Of a stretch of 45,948 nucleotides of DNA, positions 28,773 to 37,959 are shown in pieces. The stretch is from Nitrosotalea sp. (lineage in GTDB: Archaea; Thermoproteota; Nitrososphaeria; Nitrososphaerales; Nitrosopumilaceae). The notes beneath the pieces are model-generated. The model was given only the letters and a program-made list of their open reading frames with translations, ran no database searches and was not told the DNA's origin. The translations under genes were made by a program, and so were the position numbers. Each line of letters opens with the position of its first letter. The stretch's first letter is position 1. Location: assembly GCA_028580875.1 (NCBI GenBank), contig JAJSDS010000002.1, positions 1-45,948 on the forward strand, given 5' to 3'.

Positions 28773-29981
28773 TTGAATGTCACTTTTGACGATATAGTAC
28801 GATCACAAAAAATCCAGCGAAATGTGATCAGAAGAACTCCTCTTGAAAGTTCGCACTCATTTAGTGTGATGACTGGCTCAAAGGTTTACCTGAAATCAGA
28901 ATGTCTGCAAAAAACTGGCTCATTTAAATTTCGAGGTGCATATGCAAAGATTGCCAGTCTTTCAAAAGATGAAAAAAGAAAGGGAGTGATTGCAGCTTCT
29001 GCAGGAAATCATGCGCAAGGTGTCGCATATGCATCATCACTTGAAAAAATCCCATGTACAATTGTAATGCCTGTCACAGCTTCGCCTGCAAAAGTTTCTG
29101 CAACTAGATCATATGGTGCAAATGTGATTTTAGAGGGTACCATTTATGATGAATCTTCTGCAAAAGCTGCAGACATTGCACAAAAAACTGGAGCCACAAT
29201 GGTTCATGCTTTTGATGATGAAACGGTAATTGCTGCACAAGGTGTGATAGGGCTTGAAATCATGGAAGACCTTCCAGATGTTGACGAGATTTATGTTCCA
29301 ATAGGTGGAGGAGGTCTTGCAGCTGGAATACTAAAAGCAGTCAAGACAAAAAAACCCAAAGTCAAGGTGATTGGTGTACAATCATCTGGTTTTCCTGCAA
29401 TGAAAAAATCATTTGACATTGGCAAATTACAATCAGTTTCTGGTCACAGGACCATAGCAGACGGCATATCTGTAAAAACTCCTGGTCATTCAACATTTAA
29501 AATCATAAACGAGTTGATTGATGACATTGTTCTTGTTGATGATTCTTCCATAGTAAAAGCAATGTTTCTACTCATGGAAAGATCAAAGACAGTAGTAGAA
29601 CCAGCAGGTGCTGTGGGTCTTGCATACTTGCTTGACAAAAAGCCCGCCAAGGGCAAAAAAGTTGTCTCAATTTTATCTGGAGGAAACGTAGACATGTATT
29701 TACTGGGACAAATCGTGGCAAAGGGACTCACAGAAATGGGAAGGATGGTCAAGATCTTCATACTTTTGACCGATAAACCCGGGGCACTCAAGGAGGTAAT
29801 TGACCAGATATCATCTTTGAGTGTAAATATCGTGGATGTGATACATGACAGACTAAGCTCAAGCATACCTGCAGGCACGGCTGGAGTGACATTGAGTCTG
29901 GAAACTCAAGATTCTGAGCATGCAGAGCAGTTGATAAGATTTTTGAAAAAGAAAAATGTCCAATTCAAGGTAGTCACCTAA
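28773..29981 (+). CDS. ilvA: Threonine ammonia-lyase (threonine dehydratase) with C-terminal ACT domain, TTG start
   Basis: SECLQKTGSFKFRGAYAK, ASAGNHAQGVAYA, PIGGGGLAAGI, C-terminal ACT region. Confidence 0.93.
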   Translation: MNVTFDDIVRSQKIQRNVIRRTPLESSHSFSVMTGSKVYLKSECLQKTGSFKFRGAYAKIASLSKDEKRKGVIAASAGNHAQGVAYASSLEKIPCTIVMPVTASPAKVSATRSYGANVILEGTIYDESSAKAADIAQKTGATMVHAFDDETVIAAQGVIGLEIMEDLPDVDEIYVPIGGGGLAAGILKAVKTKKPKVKVIGVQSSGFPAMKKSFDIGKLQSVSGHRTIADGISVKTPGHSTFKIINELIDDIVLVDDSSIVKAMFLLMERSKTVVEPAGAVGLAYLLDKKPAKGKKVVSILSGGNVDMYLLGQIVAKGLTEMGRMVKIFILLTDKPGALKEVIDQISSLSVNIVDVIHDRLSSSIPAGTAGVTLSLETQDSEHAEQLIRFLKKKNVQFKVVT

Positions 29982-30003
29982 ATTTCATTTTAGGGCTGTC
30001 TTG

Positions 30004-31254
30004 TCATACGTGACTAACTAGGGAGAAAATGTTGAATGTCAAGACAATGCCTACAAAGACACATGCAATGACGGTTGTTATCTTTCTATTTACAAATTCA
30101 CCCATCAATTTTTTGTTCATTGTAAGTATGACTACAGGTATTACCGCTACTGGTATCAACAAACTCAAGACAAATTGACTGTACACAAGTATGTGCAAAG
30201 GATCAAACCCCAACAGTATTGCAACAGTGGTCGGAATTACATTGACAAATCTTGTAATTATTCTGCGCATCCATACATTGACTTTCTTTCCCAAAAATCC
30301 TTCCATTATTATCTGGCCGGCTAATGTTCCTGCAGCCGATGATGCAATGCCTGATGATAACAATGTAATCAGAAAAACTATCCCTGCAGATGCACCAAAC
30401 AATGGTACGAGTGTTTTGTATGCTTCTGCAATTGATGCAATTTGAGAATTATTTGGATAAAATGCGACTGCTGCCATTAGTAGAATGGCCGCATTTACCA
30501 AGGCAGCTATTGTGAGCAAAAATATTGTCTCAGCAAGATGTAACTTTCTCATTCTTTTCCTCTCAACTAGTGTCTTACCACTGGCTTTTTCTTTTGTAAG
30601 AAACGAGTGCAAAAATACGACATGTGGCATGACTGTTGCTCCAATTATGCCGACTGCTACAAACAATGCGTTTGCGTCTACAAAATGTGGTGACAATGAA
30701 CCTGATATGATGCCATGCATGCTCGGTGGAGCAATTATCATTTCATATGCATAGCCAAAGCTTATGACTGAAACAATAATCAAAAAGATTTGTTCCAATA
30801 GACGGAATTTTCTAGATGTAAGGGCTAGTATGATGATGACATCTGCAGCTCCAAATATTGCGGCATATATCATGGGTACGCCAAATAACAGGTTCAACGC
30901 AATCACTGTTCCAAGATACTCTGCAAGGTCTGTTGCAGCAGCTGCCACTTCAGAGCTTAACCAATAGGGTATGACAAATAATCTCCTACCAAGTTTTTCC
31001 CTCAAAATCTCTGCCAAGCTCTTTTCTGTCGCAATTCCTAATTTTCCTGATAGGTACTGCATTAGCATTGCAATTGCGCATGAAAGCCATACCACCCAGA
31101 GCAAAGAGTATCCAAATGCCGCACCTCCCTGTAGGTCCGTTCCATAATTTCCTGGATCCATGTATCCGATGCTTACAATTAACGCAGGGCCGGAATATGC
31201 AATAAATCTCCTAAGAAAACCTGTAAAATGCGATATTCTAGAATCTGGATGCAT
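30004..31254 (-). CDS. Nramp family divalent metal transporter
   Basis: GYMDPGNYGTDLQGGAAFGYSLLWVV; MPHVVFLHS motif. Confidence 0.95.
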   Translation of the reverse strand: MHPDSRISHFTGFLRRFIAYSGPALIVSIGYMDPGNYGTDLQGGAAFGYSLLWVVWLSCAIAMLMQYLSGKLGIATEKSLAEILREKLGRRLFVIPYWLSSEVAAAATDLAEYLGTVIALNLLFGVPMIYAAIFGAADVIIILALTSRKFRLLEQIFLIIVSVISFGYAYEMIIAPPSMHGIISGSLSPHFVDANALFVAVGIIGATVMPHVVFLHSFLTKEKASGKTLVERKRMRKLHLAETIFLLTIAALVNAAILLMAAVAFYPNNSQIASIAEAYKTLVPLFGASAGIVFLITLLSSGIASSAAGTLAGQIIMEGFLGKKVNVWMRRIITRFVNVIPTTVAILLGFDPLHILVYSQFVLSLLIPVAVIPVVILTMNKKLMGEFVNRKITTVIACVFVGIVLTFNIFSLVSHV

Positions 31255-31383
31255 GCTTGTGACAATCCCACGATGTTATTCTCTTCATATAAAAGTTAGC
31301 TAAGGCTAAATTATTTAGTATGATCTAATATTGAGAAATTAGGCTACACAATAATTAATAGACAATGCAATAAACGAAATTAC

Positions 31384-31818
31384 ATGACCGCAAAAAATGC
31401 ATGGAAAGGAAAATCTTTTTTGACCTGGTCTGATATTGATTCACAAGTACGTGTTCTGTGTACAAAAATAAAAAAATCAGGTTTTGAGTTTGATAAAATT
31501 GCAACCGTATCAAGGGGTGGCTTGGTGCCAGCCCGATTGGTTGCAGATAATTTTGATATCAAAAAAATACTTGTTGACAAGAAAAAAATTCCGGAAAAGA
31601 CATTGTTTGTAGATGATATTTACGATTCTGGCGATACGTTCAAGAAGATATTTCCAAAGGTTGACAAGCAGGCAAATTTTCTATACGCGACCATAATTGC
31701 AAGAACTGGGGTAAGATACCCAAAACAGTTAGTGTATGCCAAAAAAACACGTGGCTCAGAGTATGTAGTATTTCCTTGGGACAAGTTGGAATTTGAACGA
31801 AAGCATAAATCAGATTAA
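31384..31818 (+). CDS. Phosphoribosyltransferase family protein
   Basis: IATVSRGGLVPARLVAD...TLFVDDIYDSGDTFKKI. Confidence 0.88.
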   Translation: MTAKNAWKGKSFLTWSDIDSQVRVLCTKIKKSGFEFDKIATVSRGGLVPARLVADNFDIKKILVDKKKIPEKTLFVDDIYDSGDTFKKIFPKVDKQANFLYATIIARTGVRYPKQLVYAKKTRGSEYVVFPWDKLEFERKHKSD

Positions 31819-31849
31819 AGATTAAGTATTGCTGTATTGTTAAAACACC

Positions 31850-31966
31850 ATGAATCCATTTGCATGCTCTAAATGCTTTGTAGGCTACAGACCAGGTGAA
31901 CTAATATCTTGTCCCAAATGTAACCAAGAGTTCTGTGGCTCATGCTTTAAGCAACACAGTCACTAG
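31850..31966 (+). CDS. Zinc-finger microprotein, 38 aa
   Basis: Hand translation MNPFACSKCFVGYRPGELISCPKCNQEFCGSCFKQHSH*. Confidence 0.7.
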   Translation: MNPFACSKCFVGYRPGELISCPKCNQEFCGSCFKQHSH

Positions 31967-32009
31967 GCAAATCAAAAAATAAGTAGTGGTCATAGACTAA
32001 TACATTACA

Positions 32010-32468
32010 ATGGAATTTGGCGGCGACGATGTTGATACACTTGCTCTGATGTTTGATAAATTACAGTATATTTTTCGTGGATATGACCAGTACATTTCAG
32101 CATTTACTGAGATGCAAGAACTCTATAAACAAGGCAAGCTAGCAGAACGGGATTATTACTATGGTATGACTGATGCAGTTCTCAAGTATTCTGCACTAGA
32201 GTTTCTGGGACTAAAAGCCATGTTTGAGATAAAAAAGGCATTAAATCGAATGAATAATGCTTCCTCTCAATCTTCAACTGGATTGGTATCTGGGAAGATA
32301 CAGTCTGGTCCTCAAAACACTATTACCTCGTTTATTTCGGCAAAAACCCTGCCTGGAAGAGATGAAGTCATGAATACAATGTCAGGTACTGGAAACAAAT
32401 GCACATCTTGTGGAAAGACCGTATCAAATGTGGCAAAGTTTTGCACATCTTGTGGCAACAAAATGTGA
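32010..32468 (+). CDS. Hypothetical protein with C-terminal zinc ribbon
   Basis: C-terminus KCTSCGKTVSNVAKFCTSCGNKM. Confidence 0.8.
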   Translation: MEFGGDDVDTLALMFDKLQYIFRGYDQYISAFTEMQELYKQGKLAERDYYYGMTDAVLKYSALEFLGLKAMFEIKKALNRMNNASSQSSTGLVSGKIQSGPQNTITSFISAKTLPGRDEVMNTMSGTGNKCTSCGKTVSNVAKFCTSCGNKM

Positions 32469-32527
32469 ATTGATTAATCACTTGAGAAATTCAAGAACTA
32501 AATAATCCTACTTTGAAAAATAAATCT

Positions 32528-32602
32528 GGATCGGTAGTCTAGCCTGGTTAGGATATCGCACTCACACTGCGGGGGTCGCTGGTTCAAATCCGGCCCGATC
32601 CA
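32528..32602 (+). tRNA. tRNA-Val (CAC)
   Basis: GGATCGG/CCGATCC acceptor, TCGCA-CTCACAC-TGCGG anticodon arm, TTCAAAT T-loop, discriminator A. Confidence 0.95.
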
Positions 32603-32668
32603 TCCCTTTCAAACTAGAATAATTCTACACCAATTTTTTAAACCATGTCTGTCCAGTACGCATACTAG

Positions 32669-34054
32669 ATGAAAATTTTGTATCCAATGATACTTTTTCT
32701 TGCAGTCATGCCATGTCTGATAACCTTGCATGCATATGGCATACCACCCATTGCACCACAAGTTGAATATTTCAATTCTGATACTGTTCTAATAGGCAAA
32801 GTACTCACTGCAGAACCTTATTCTCCGACACAAATGAAATATCATATTCAGGTGGAACAATATCTGAAAAATCCACAGACTCAAGATATCATAACAGTGA
32901 TTGCAGACGGTACAAACAAGACGTTAGTAGAACGAGGTCTAGCACCTGATACAGTGTATGATGTTGGACAAAACGCCTTACTGTATCTGAAAAATGAGAA
33001 TGGAAATTATGTCGCATGGTATTTTTCACATTCTACTGATTCCTTATGTGATCCTGCACCTACGAAAGACGACTTGAACTTTTCTCTTTCACAGGATACT
33101 AGATTTTCAGCACTACCTGCATATTCGCCACTACGTGTGGAAACAGGAATACCAAACTTGTTTAGGGTAGATGATACCATTTTGATGCATTATGACACTT
33201 GGAACAGACATTTCACCACAAAAACGTTTGACGTAGAATTTGATGTAAAAAATGAAACTAACGGTGAACTGCTTTCTAATGTAACAAAGCAAGTAGAACT
33301 AAAACCGTGCATCGGGCACCAGACAGTGGACACAAGTTTTATTCCAAAAAAGGCTGGCACGTACGAGATTGATGTCATTTTTGACAACAGTCTTTTGGGA
33401 ACTACAGTAGAGGTAGAACACAATGTTAGCGGTGTGAAATTAGAGGCAGTTCCTCTGTCTCCCATGCAACAATTCAAAGAAGGCATAAAACCAGAATATG
33501 TTACCTGTTGGAAAGGATTGCAGTTGATTTTCAAAGCAGAAGATCAAACACCTATTTGTGTCAAGCCGGATAATGTGAAAAAACTTGTATCACGTGGATG
33601 GGCAATCCTTCATTACCATGACCCTGCTGCCAAACCCAAGATTACACTGTATGATTATTCCTATGATGGAATAGACAAGGACAATGGCACGGTATCGATC
33701 AACGATCAGACTTACTATCAAACCACGCTTAGCTATTCAGCATACAATTTACCAAAGAGAACATCAGTATCATTTCAAAATGTAACTTTTGCTTTTCCTC
33801 AAGGAAGCCTGAGCACTCCTGGTGGTGGCTTTTTGATGCTTGATATGACATTCCCAGATGGTTCTGAGGAAATCTATGGCGGGAAAGCACTAGTTCAAAA
33901 TGGTTCTGCTACAGAAATAAGCGGAATCCAAATACCAACACAATATGGACCACATTTAGCTGTAAATTCGGTCACAGTTCTTAGTAGCCATACAATTCCA
34001 CAAGCTGGAATTACCATATGCCATGACAACATCAAGCTACTTGTGAGTAAGTAA
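32669..34054 (+). CDS. Secreted protein of unknown function (paralog of 37960-39126)
   Basis: Signal peptide MKILYPMILFLAVMPCLITLHAYG; C-terminal region shared with 37960-39126. Confidence 0.8.
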   Translation: MKILYPMILFLAVMPCLITLHAYGIPPIAPQVEYFNSDTVLIGKVLTAEPYSPTQMKYHIQVEQYLKNPQTQDIITVIADGTNKTLVERGLAPDTVYDVGQNALLYLKNENGNYVAWYFSHSTDSLCDPAPTKDDLNFSLSQDTRFSALPAYSPLRVETGIPNLFRVDDTILMHYDTWNRHFTTKTFDVEFDVKNETNGELLSNVTKQVELKPCIGHQTVDTSFIPKKAGTYEIDVIFDNSLLGTTVEVEHNVSGVKLEAVPLSPMQQFKEGIKPEYVTCWKGLQLIFKAEDQTPICVKPDNVKKLVSRGWAILHYHDPAAKPKITLYDYSYDGIDKDNGTVSINDQTYYQTTLSYSAYNLPKRTSVSFQNVTFAFPQGSLSTPGGGFLMLDMTFPDGSEEIYGGKALVQNGSATEISGIQIPTQYGPHLAVNSVTVLSSHTIPQAGITICHDNIKLLVSK

Positions 34055-34078
34055 AATGAAAACTCTACTTTTCAATAG

Positions 34079-34138
34079 AAAATTAGGCACGGTGGAACGC
34101 AAAAATGCACTGTACAGTAGCGTGTCCGGCCCGGTCCA
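34079..34138 (+). repeat. tRNA-Val 3'-end-containing direct repeat, copy R1
   Basis: aaaattaggcacggtGGAACGCAAAAATGCACTGTACAGTAGCGTGTCCGGCCCGGTCCA, followed by TCCCTTT as after the tRNA. Confidence 0.9.
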
Positions 34139-34215
34139 TCCCTTTTTAAAATAGAAAAACATGTGTCACTTTTTTAGACCATGATAATGTCATAATTGCC
34201 TGGCTTCACTTGTAT

Positions 34216-34491
34216 TTATGCTACACATACAGATGTCAGATTCATGACAGATTTGACTACTGTCATATCTTGTATTTCATCATGTATCAACTCTCTCAGT
34301 TCTGATTCAGTCATATTTTCCAATTTGACTATCAAGTCGTATTTCCCATGCGTTTGATGAATCTCTTTGACTGTTTTGAGTGTTCGAAGTTTTTCAATTA
34401 CGAGTGTTTCTTTTTCAGGTTCACAAATAATAAATGAAAATGTCGGACTGGATTTATCATCAAAATACTTTGTTTCTATTTCTTGTTTCAT
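34216..34491 (-). CDS. Lrp/AsnC ligand-binding (RAM) domain stand-alone protein
   Basis: SFIICEPEKETLVIEKLRTLKTVKEIHQTHGKYDLIVKLENMTESELRELIHDEIQDMTVVKSVMNLTSVCVA. Confidence 0.85.
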   Translation of the reverse strand: MKQEIETKYFDDKSSPTFSFIICEPEKETLVIEKLRTLKTVKEIHQTHGKYDLIVKLENMTESELRELIHDEIQDMTVVKSVMNLTSVCVA

Positions 34492-34626
34492 GTTTAATTC
34501 CTCCGCATTATATTACACACTCATTGCTATTAACCGAGCTTCAGTTGGCATTTACAGCTACAAATGAGTCTGACGCATCCTATTTTGGTCATGTTTCCTT
34601 AAGTCATACCATCACGTAAGCAAGAG

Positions 34627-34845
34627 GTGAATAGAATAAACGAAAATCTGAATCATTACAAAATTACAAAACCAATAGGCAAAATTGAATTCTTGTCCTT
34701 TATTGGTCCACACAAAATGACAAAAACATCAGTTTGGAAAAAACAAGTACATACATCATTTAAAAAAGTCGTCGCATTTGATCTTCTTTTCATGATGCTT
34801 GGTGGATTAATTGGAGCGGGAATTATCACTGCAGTTCTACGATAG
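34627..34845 (+). CDS. Small protein with one C-terminal TM segment, 72 aa
   Basis: C-terminal FDLLFMMLGGLIGAGIITAVLR. Confidence 0.55.
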   Translation: MNRINENLNHYKITKPIGKIEFLSFIGPHKMTKTSVWKKQVHTSFKKVVAFDLLFMMLGGLIGAGIITAVLR

Positions 34846-34950
34846 GACTCTTTCCCCTTGTTGAAATTTCAATCAGTGTTGTTATGTTAAAATAATTGTA
34901 TTTACAAAGATTAACGCCAGTATATTAGAGACGAGGGCTATTTACTAAGC

Positions 34951-35166
34951 ATGGAATATACATCTGAAAACAGAAATCATTTCAACATGGGCAAACAACT
35001 GATTGAAAAACTTCTATTTCTGACACGCATTAGTGAGTATATTGATGGTGCGCATGAACAAGGAAATAAACAAGCAGAGATAAGTTTGCAAATACTCAGA
35101 GCTGTAGAGCAGAAGAATACAAATTTGTTACAAGACTTTCTTGTAGCAGAACAAAATACAACCTGA
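34951..35166 (+). CDS. Small helical protein, 71 aa (paralog of 35651-35866)
   Basis: Shared GNKQAE(I/M)(S/T)L(Q/R)I(L/V)(R/K)AV(E/Q)Q. Confidence 0.65.
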   Translation: MEYTSENRNHFNMGKQLIEKLLFLTRISEYIDGAHEQGNKQAEISLQILRAVEQKNTNLLQDFLVAEQNTT

Positions 35167-35299
35167 TCCTCATTTTTTAGTAAGTATTGATAAATGGGAA
35201 AATTTCTTGGTATAAAAAACTAGCACTATTTGAAGTAGATTATTATCAATTGTGGCATTTTACGCAGTATATAATATCGTGTAAAAGATATGCAAAGTA

Positions 35300-35608
35300 A
35301 TGAGTTTACGAATAATAACATCCCTTAAGAGAAAAGGCTCAGAAATTGTTGGAATTGGGATTAATGAATATGGTAAAAATTCATATCTTGATTTAAAAGA
35401 TGTATACGAGACTCAGAGTAGAATCTTTAATGAAATCAAGCAGGGCAAGCGTGACAAATCTGAAAAACCCATTTATGCACTTTGGACTGATGAGGAATTT
35501 GGATATGTTCTGATGCATGTAGATAAAAGAAACGATAAGTATGAACTACAGCCAAAAACGGACAAAGTAATTCCATTGTTGAACAGTCTTCCTAATTACA
35601 AGGAATAG
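35300..35608 (+). CDS. Hypothetical protein, 102 aa
   Basis: Intact ORF between the two 71-aa paralogs. Confidence 0.6.
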   Translation: MSLRIITSLKRKGSEIVGIGINEYGKNSYLDLKDVYETQSRIFNEIKQGKRDKSEKPIYALWTDEEFGYVLMHVDKRNDKYELQPKTDKVIPLLNSLPNYKE

Positions 35609-35650
35609 GACATTGATCTACCTTAAGTGTGATGATCACACAAATATTGC

Positions 35651-35866
35651 ATGACAAATAACTCACAAAACAAAAATTATTGTAAATCGGCAAATCAAGT
35701 AATAAAAAAACTCGATTTCTTATTACATGTTGACAACCAAATTATTGATGCCCACAATCAAGGCAACAAGCAGGCAGAGATGACATTACGCATAGTCAAA
35801 GCCGTTCAACAAAGATACACGAATTTCATGAAAGACTTTCTCATTGCAGAGGCAAGTGTAAGTTAA
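35651..35866 (+). CDS. Small helical protein, 71 aa (paralog of 34951-35166)
   Basis: See 34951-35166. Confidence 0.65.
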   Translation: MTNNSQNKNYCKSANQVIKKLDFLLHVDNQIIDAHNQGNKQAEMTLRIVKAVQQRYTNFMKDFLIAEASVS

Positions 35867-35867
35867 A

Positions 35868-36035
35868 ATGATCAAGAAATTTTCGAGGTCCCTTCAAGGT
35901 AAAACCAAAAGTGAAGAGGTAACCAAAGAGAAAGCCCAATCCGAACAAGAAGAAATGAAAGAAGAAACTCACGAGTTAGAGCAAGTTGAGCAAGATGAAC
36001 AAGAAGAAGCTAGAGAAACAGAAGATGAAGAATAA
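35868..36035 (+). CDS. Highly acidic microprotein, 55 aa
   Basis: MIKKFSRSLQGKTKSEEVTKEKAQSEQEEMKEETHELEQVEQDEQEEARETEDEE*; ATG just after previous stop. Confidence 0.55.
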   Translation: MIKKFSRSLQGKTKSEEVTKEKAQSEQEEMKEETHELEQVEQDEQEEARETEDEE

Positions 36036-36092
36036 CCATCACATCTGAAAATCGTACGTCTTCCTTAAATTTTAGTTCAAGTTCTAAACTTC

Positions 36093-36218
36093 ATGGGTAA
36101 AGGAAAAAAGATAAAATCCAAAAGTCAAAAATCTGCTGACCGCGAGAAATCCATAACTGAGCCAAAGTTTTCAAAGAGACTTCTTGGAAGGCAAAATAAA
36201 AAATCAAAATTGACATGA
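36093..36218 (+). CDS. Highly basic microprotein, 41 aa
   Basis: MGKGKKIKSKSQKSADREKSITEPKFSKRLLGRQNKKSKLT*. Confidence 0.45.
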   Translation: MGKGKKIKSKSQKSADREKSITEPKFSKRLLGRQNKKSKLT

Positions 36219-36274
36219 TTTGTAAGAAGTTTGATTTTGGTCTTGAATGGAACAAATATTCGATTCTATAGAAT

Positions 36275-36331
36275 TCTAGGCATGGATGGAACCAAAAAAT
36301 GAACTGTACAGTAGCGTGTCCGGCCCGATCA
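36275..36331 (+). repeat. tRNA-Val 3'-end-containing direct repeat, copy R2
   Basis: ctaggcatggatGGAACCAAAAAATGAACTGTACAGTAGCGTGTCCGGCCCGATCA. Confidence 0.88.
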
Positions 36332-36429
36332 TAATTCTGATCTCTAGATCGCTGGTTTGTTATTTGTAATAACTTTGTCAGCAAAACACTCTATGAAAGT
36401 ATTATAACGATGTTACAGAAAGTAGTGTA

Positions 36430-37128
36430 ATGGGAATGTTCAAAGAATTAGAATATTCTTCAATATCTGTAAAGGATCTACTTGGTCGTACATTAAATGA
36501 CGTAGAAATAAAATATGCTCCAAAAATACTTCATATAGCGGGGCCCATGGAAATTCCATTGCCAAGGCCTAGAGTGTCAATAATTGGTTCTAGAAAGGCG
36601 TCAACAAAAGGACTTGAAGCAGCCCAAACAATAACAAAAACTTTGGCAGAAAATAAAACTGTGATTGTTAGTGGACTGGCAGAGGGTATAGACACTGCTG
36701 CTCATAAGGCTGCTATTGCAACTGGAGGCAAAACCGTTGCGGTGATAGGTACTCCGTTAAACAAAGTATATCCACAAAAAAACTTTGAACTTCAAGAAGA
36801 AATTATGAATAATCATCTAGTCATTTCGCAATTTTCAATCGGTCATCCTACAACTCCAAAAGATTTTGTACTTAGAAATAGAACAATGGCATTAATCTCT
36901 GATGCTACAATAATTGTAGAAGCTGGTGACACTAGTGGTTCATTACATCAAGGGTGGGAAGCACTTCGACTGGGGAGGCCATTATTTATCTGGAAATCCA
37001 TCTTTAGTAATACCAAATTAATCTGGCCTGAAAAAATGTTACAATATGGGGCAATGGAACTTTCAGATCCTTGGGATATGTTTGAAATTCTACCATCACA
37101 TCTTGAAATTCTTGATGTATTCCAGTAA
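36430..37128 (+). CDS. DprA/Smf-like Rossmann-fold (SLOG superfamily) protein
   Basis: RVSIIGSRKASTKGLEAAQTI, VIVSGLAEGIDTAAHKAAIATGGKTVAVIGTPLNKVYPQKN, RNRTMALISDATIIVEAGDTSGSLHQGWEAL. Confidence 0.9.
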   Translation: MGMFKELEYSSISVKDLLGRTLNDVEIKYAPKILHIAGPMEIPLPRPRVSIIGSRKASTKGLEAAQTITKTLAENKTVIVSGLAEGIDTAAHKAAIATGGKTVAVIGTPLNKVYPQKNFELQEEIMNNHLVISQFSIGHPTTPKDFVLRNRTMALISDATIIVEAGDTSGSLHQGWEALRLGRPLFIWKSIFSNTKLIWPEKMLQYGAMELSDPWDMFEILPSHLEILDVFQ

Positions 37129-37136
37129 GAAATATC

Positions 37137-37790
37137 ATGCATCTTTCCGAAATTGAATTTGGGTCTCTTTTATCATATTCACCACGAGGTAATTCCGATG
37201 CTCAATGTCGTTCCAGAACTATAACTATGGCACTCAAAAATGATCAGTATGTGACAGTAGGATCAAATCAAATGTTGATGTCTGATTATATTGCAGAAAA
37301 CTTATCGACCGAGATGATTAAACTTCCTTTTGTAAATTTCTTCAACGTAAATCCAATTTTAGTTCCTGTTCCAAATAGCTCATTTAACAGAACTGGAACT
37401 CTTTGGGTTCCTCAACGTTTGGCAAATGCGTTATTTAAGAAAGGTCTTGGCACAAAAGTAGTGGAATGTCTTAAACGTGTTAAACCCTTGCCCAAGTCTG
37501 CTACAAGTTTAGCTGTAAATCGACCAAAAGCTATTGCTCACTATGATTCTCTGACAGTAGAAAAAATACTGTTTGAACCTCCTGAAATTCTTTTGATAGA
37601 TGATGTGGTAACACGGAGGGCCACTCTACTTGGTGCAGCAAATAAACTGTTAGAAGCATTCCCTAATGCCAATATCCGAGCATTTGCGGCAATTCGAACT
37701 ATTAGTTCACCGGAAGGTTTTACCAATATCTATGATCCACGTGTTGGAAAAATTACTCTTAGAGGTGACTGTACGTTTAGATCTCCATGA
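37137..37790 (+). CDS. ComF-like phosphoribosyltransferase partner of DprA-like gene
   Basis: PVPNSS..., ILLIDDVVTRRATLLGAANKLLEAFPNANIRAFAAIRT; 8 nt after the DprA-like stop. Confidence 0.8.
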   Translation: MHLSEIEFGSLLSYSPRGNSDAQCRSRTITMALKNDQYVTVGSNQMLMSDYIAENLSTEMIKLPFVNFFNVNPILVPVPNSSFNRTGTLWVPQRLANALFKKGLGTKVVECLKRVKPLPKSATSLAVNRPKAIAHYDSLTVEKILFEPPEILLIDDVVTRRATLLGAANKLLEAFPNANIRAFAAIRTISSPEGFTNIYDPRVGKITLRGDCTFRSP

Positions 37791-37837
37791 CGAAAAATTT
37801 TGATATGACTTATAGCAGTGATAATCTTCTAACGGAA

Positions 37838-37895
37838 AATTAGGCACAACGGAACCAAAAAATGCACTGTACAGTAGCATGTCCGGCCCGATCCA
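37838..37895 (+). repeat. tRNA-Val 3'-end-containing direct repeat, copy R3
   Basis: aattaggcacaacGGAACCAAAAAATGCACTGTACAGTAGCATGTCCGGCCCGATCCA, then TCTTTTTAAACTAGAAGAAT as after the tRNA. Confidence 0.9.
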
Positions 37896-37959
37896 TCTTT
37901 TTAAACTAGAAGAATCCTACCACAATTTTTTATTATATGTTAGTCCAGTACATGTGAAA

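Noticed and set aside
36350-36362. GATCGCTGGTTT after R2 as another tRNA-Val piece (tRNA has GTCGCTGGTTC)
   Set aside because: Too short and wrongly ordered relative to the 3' end; could be chance.
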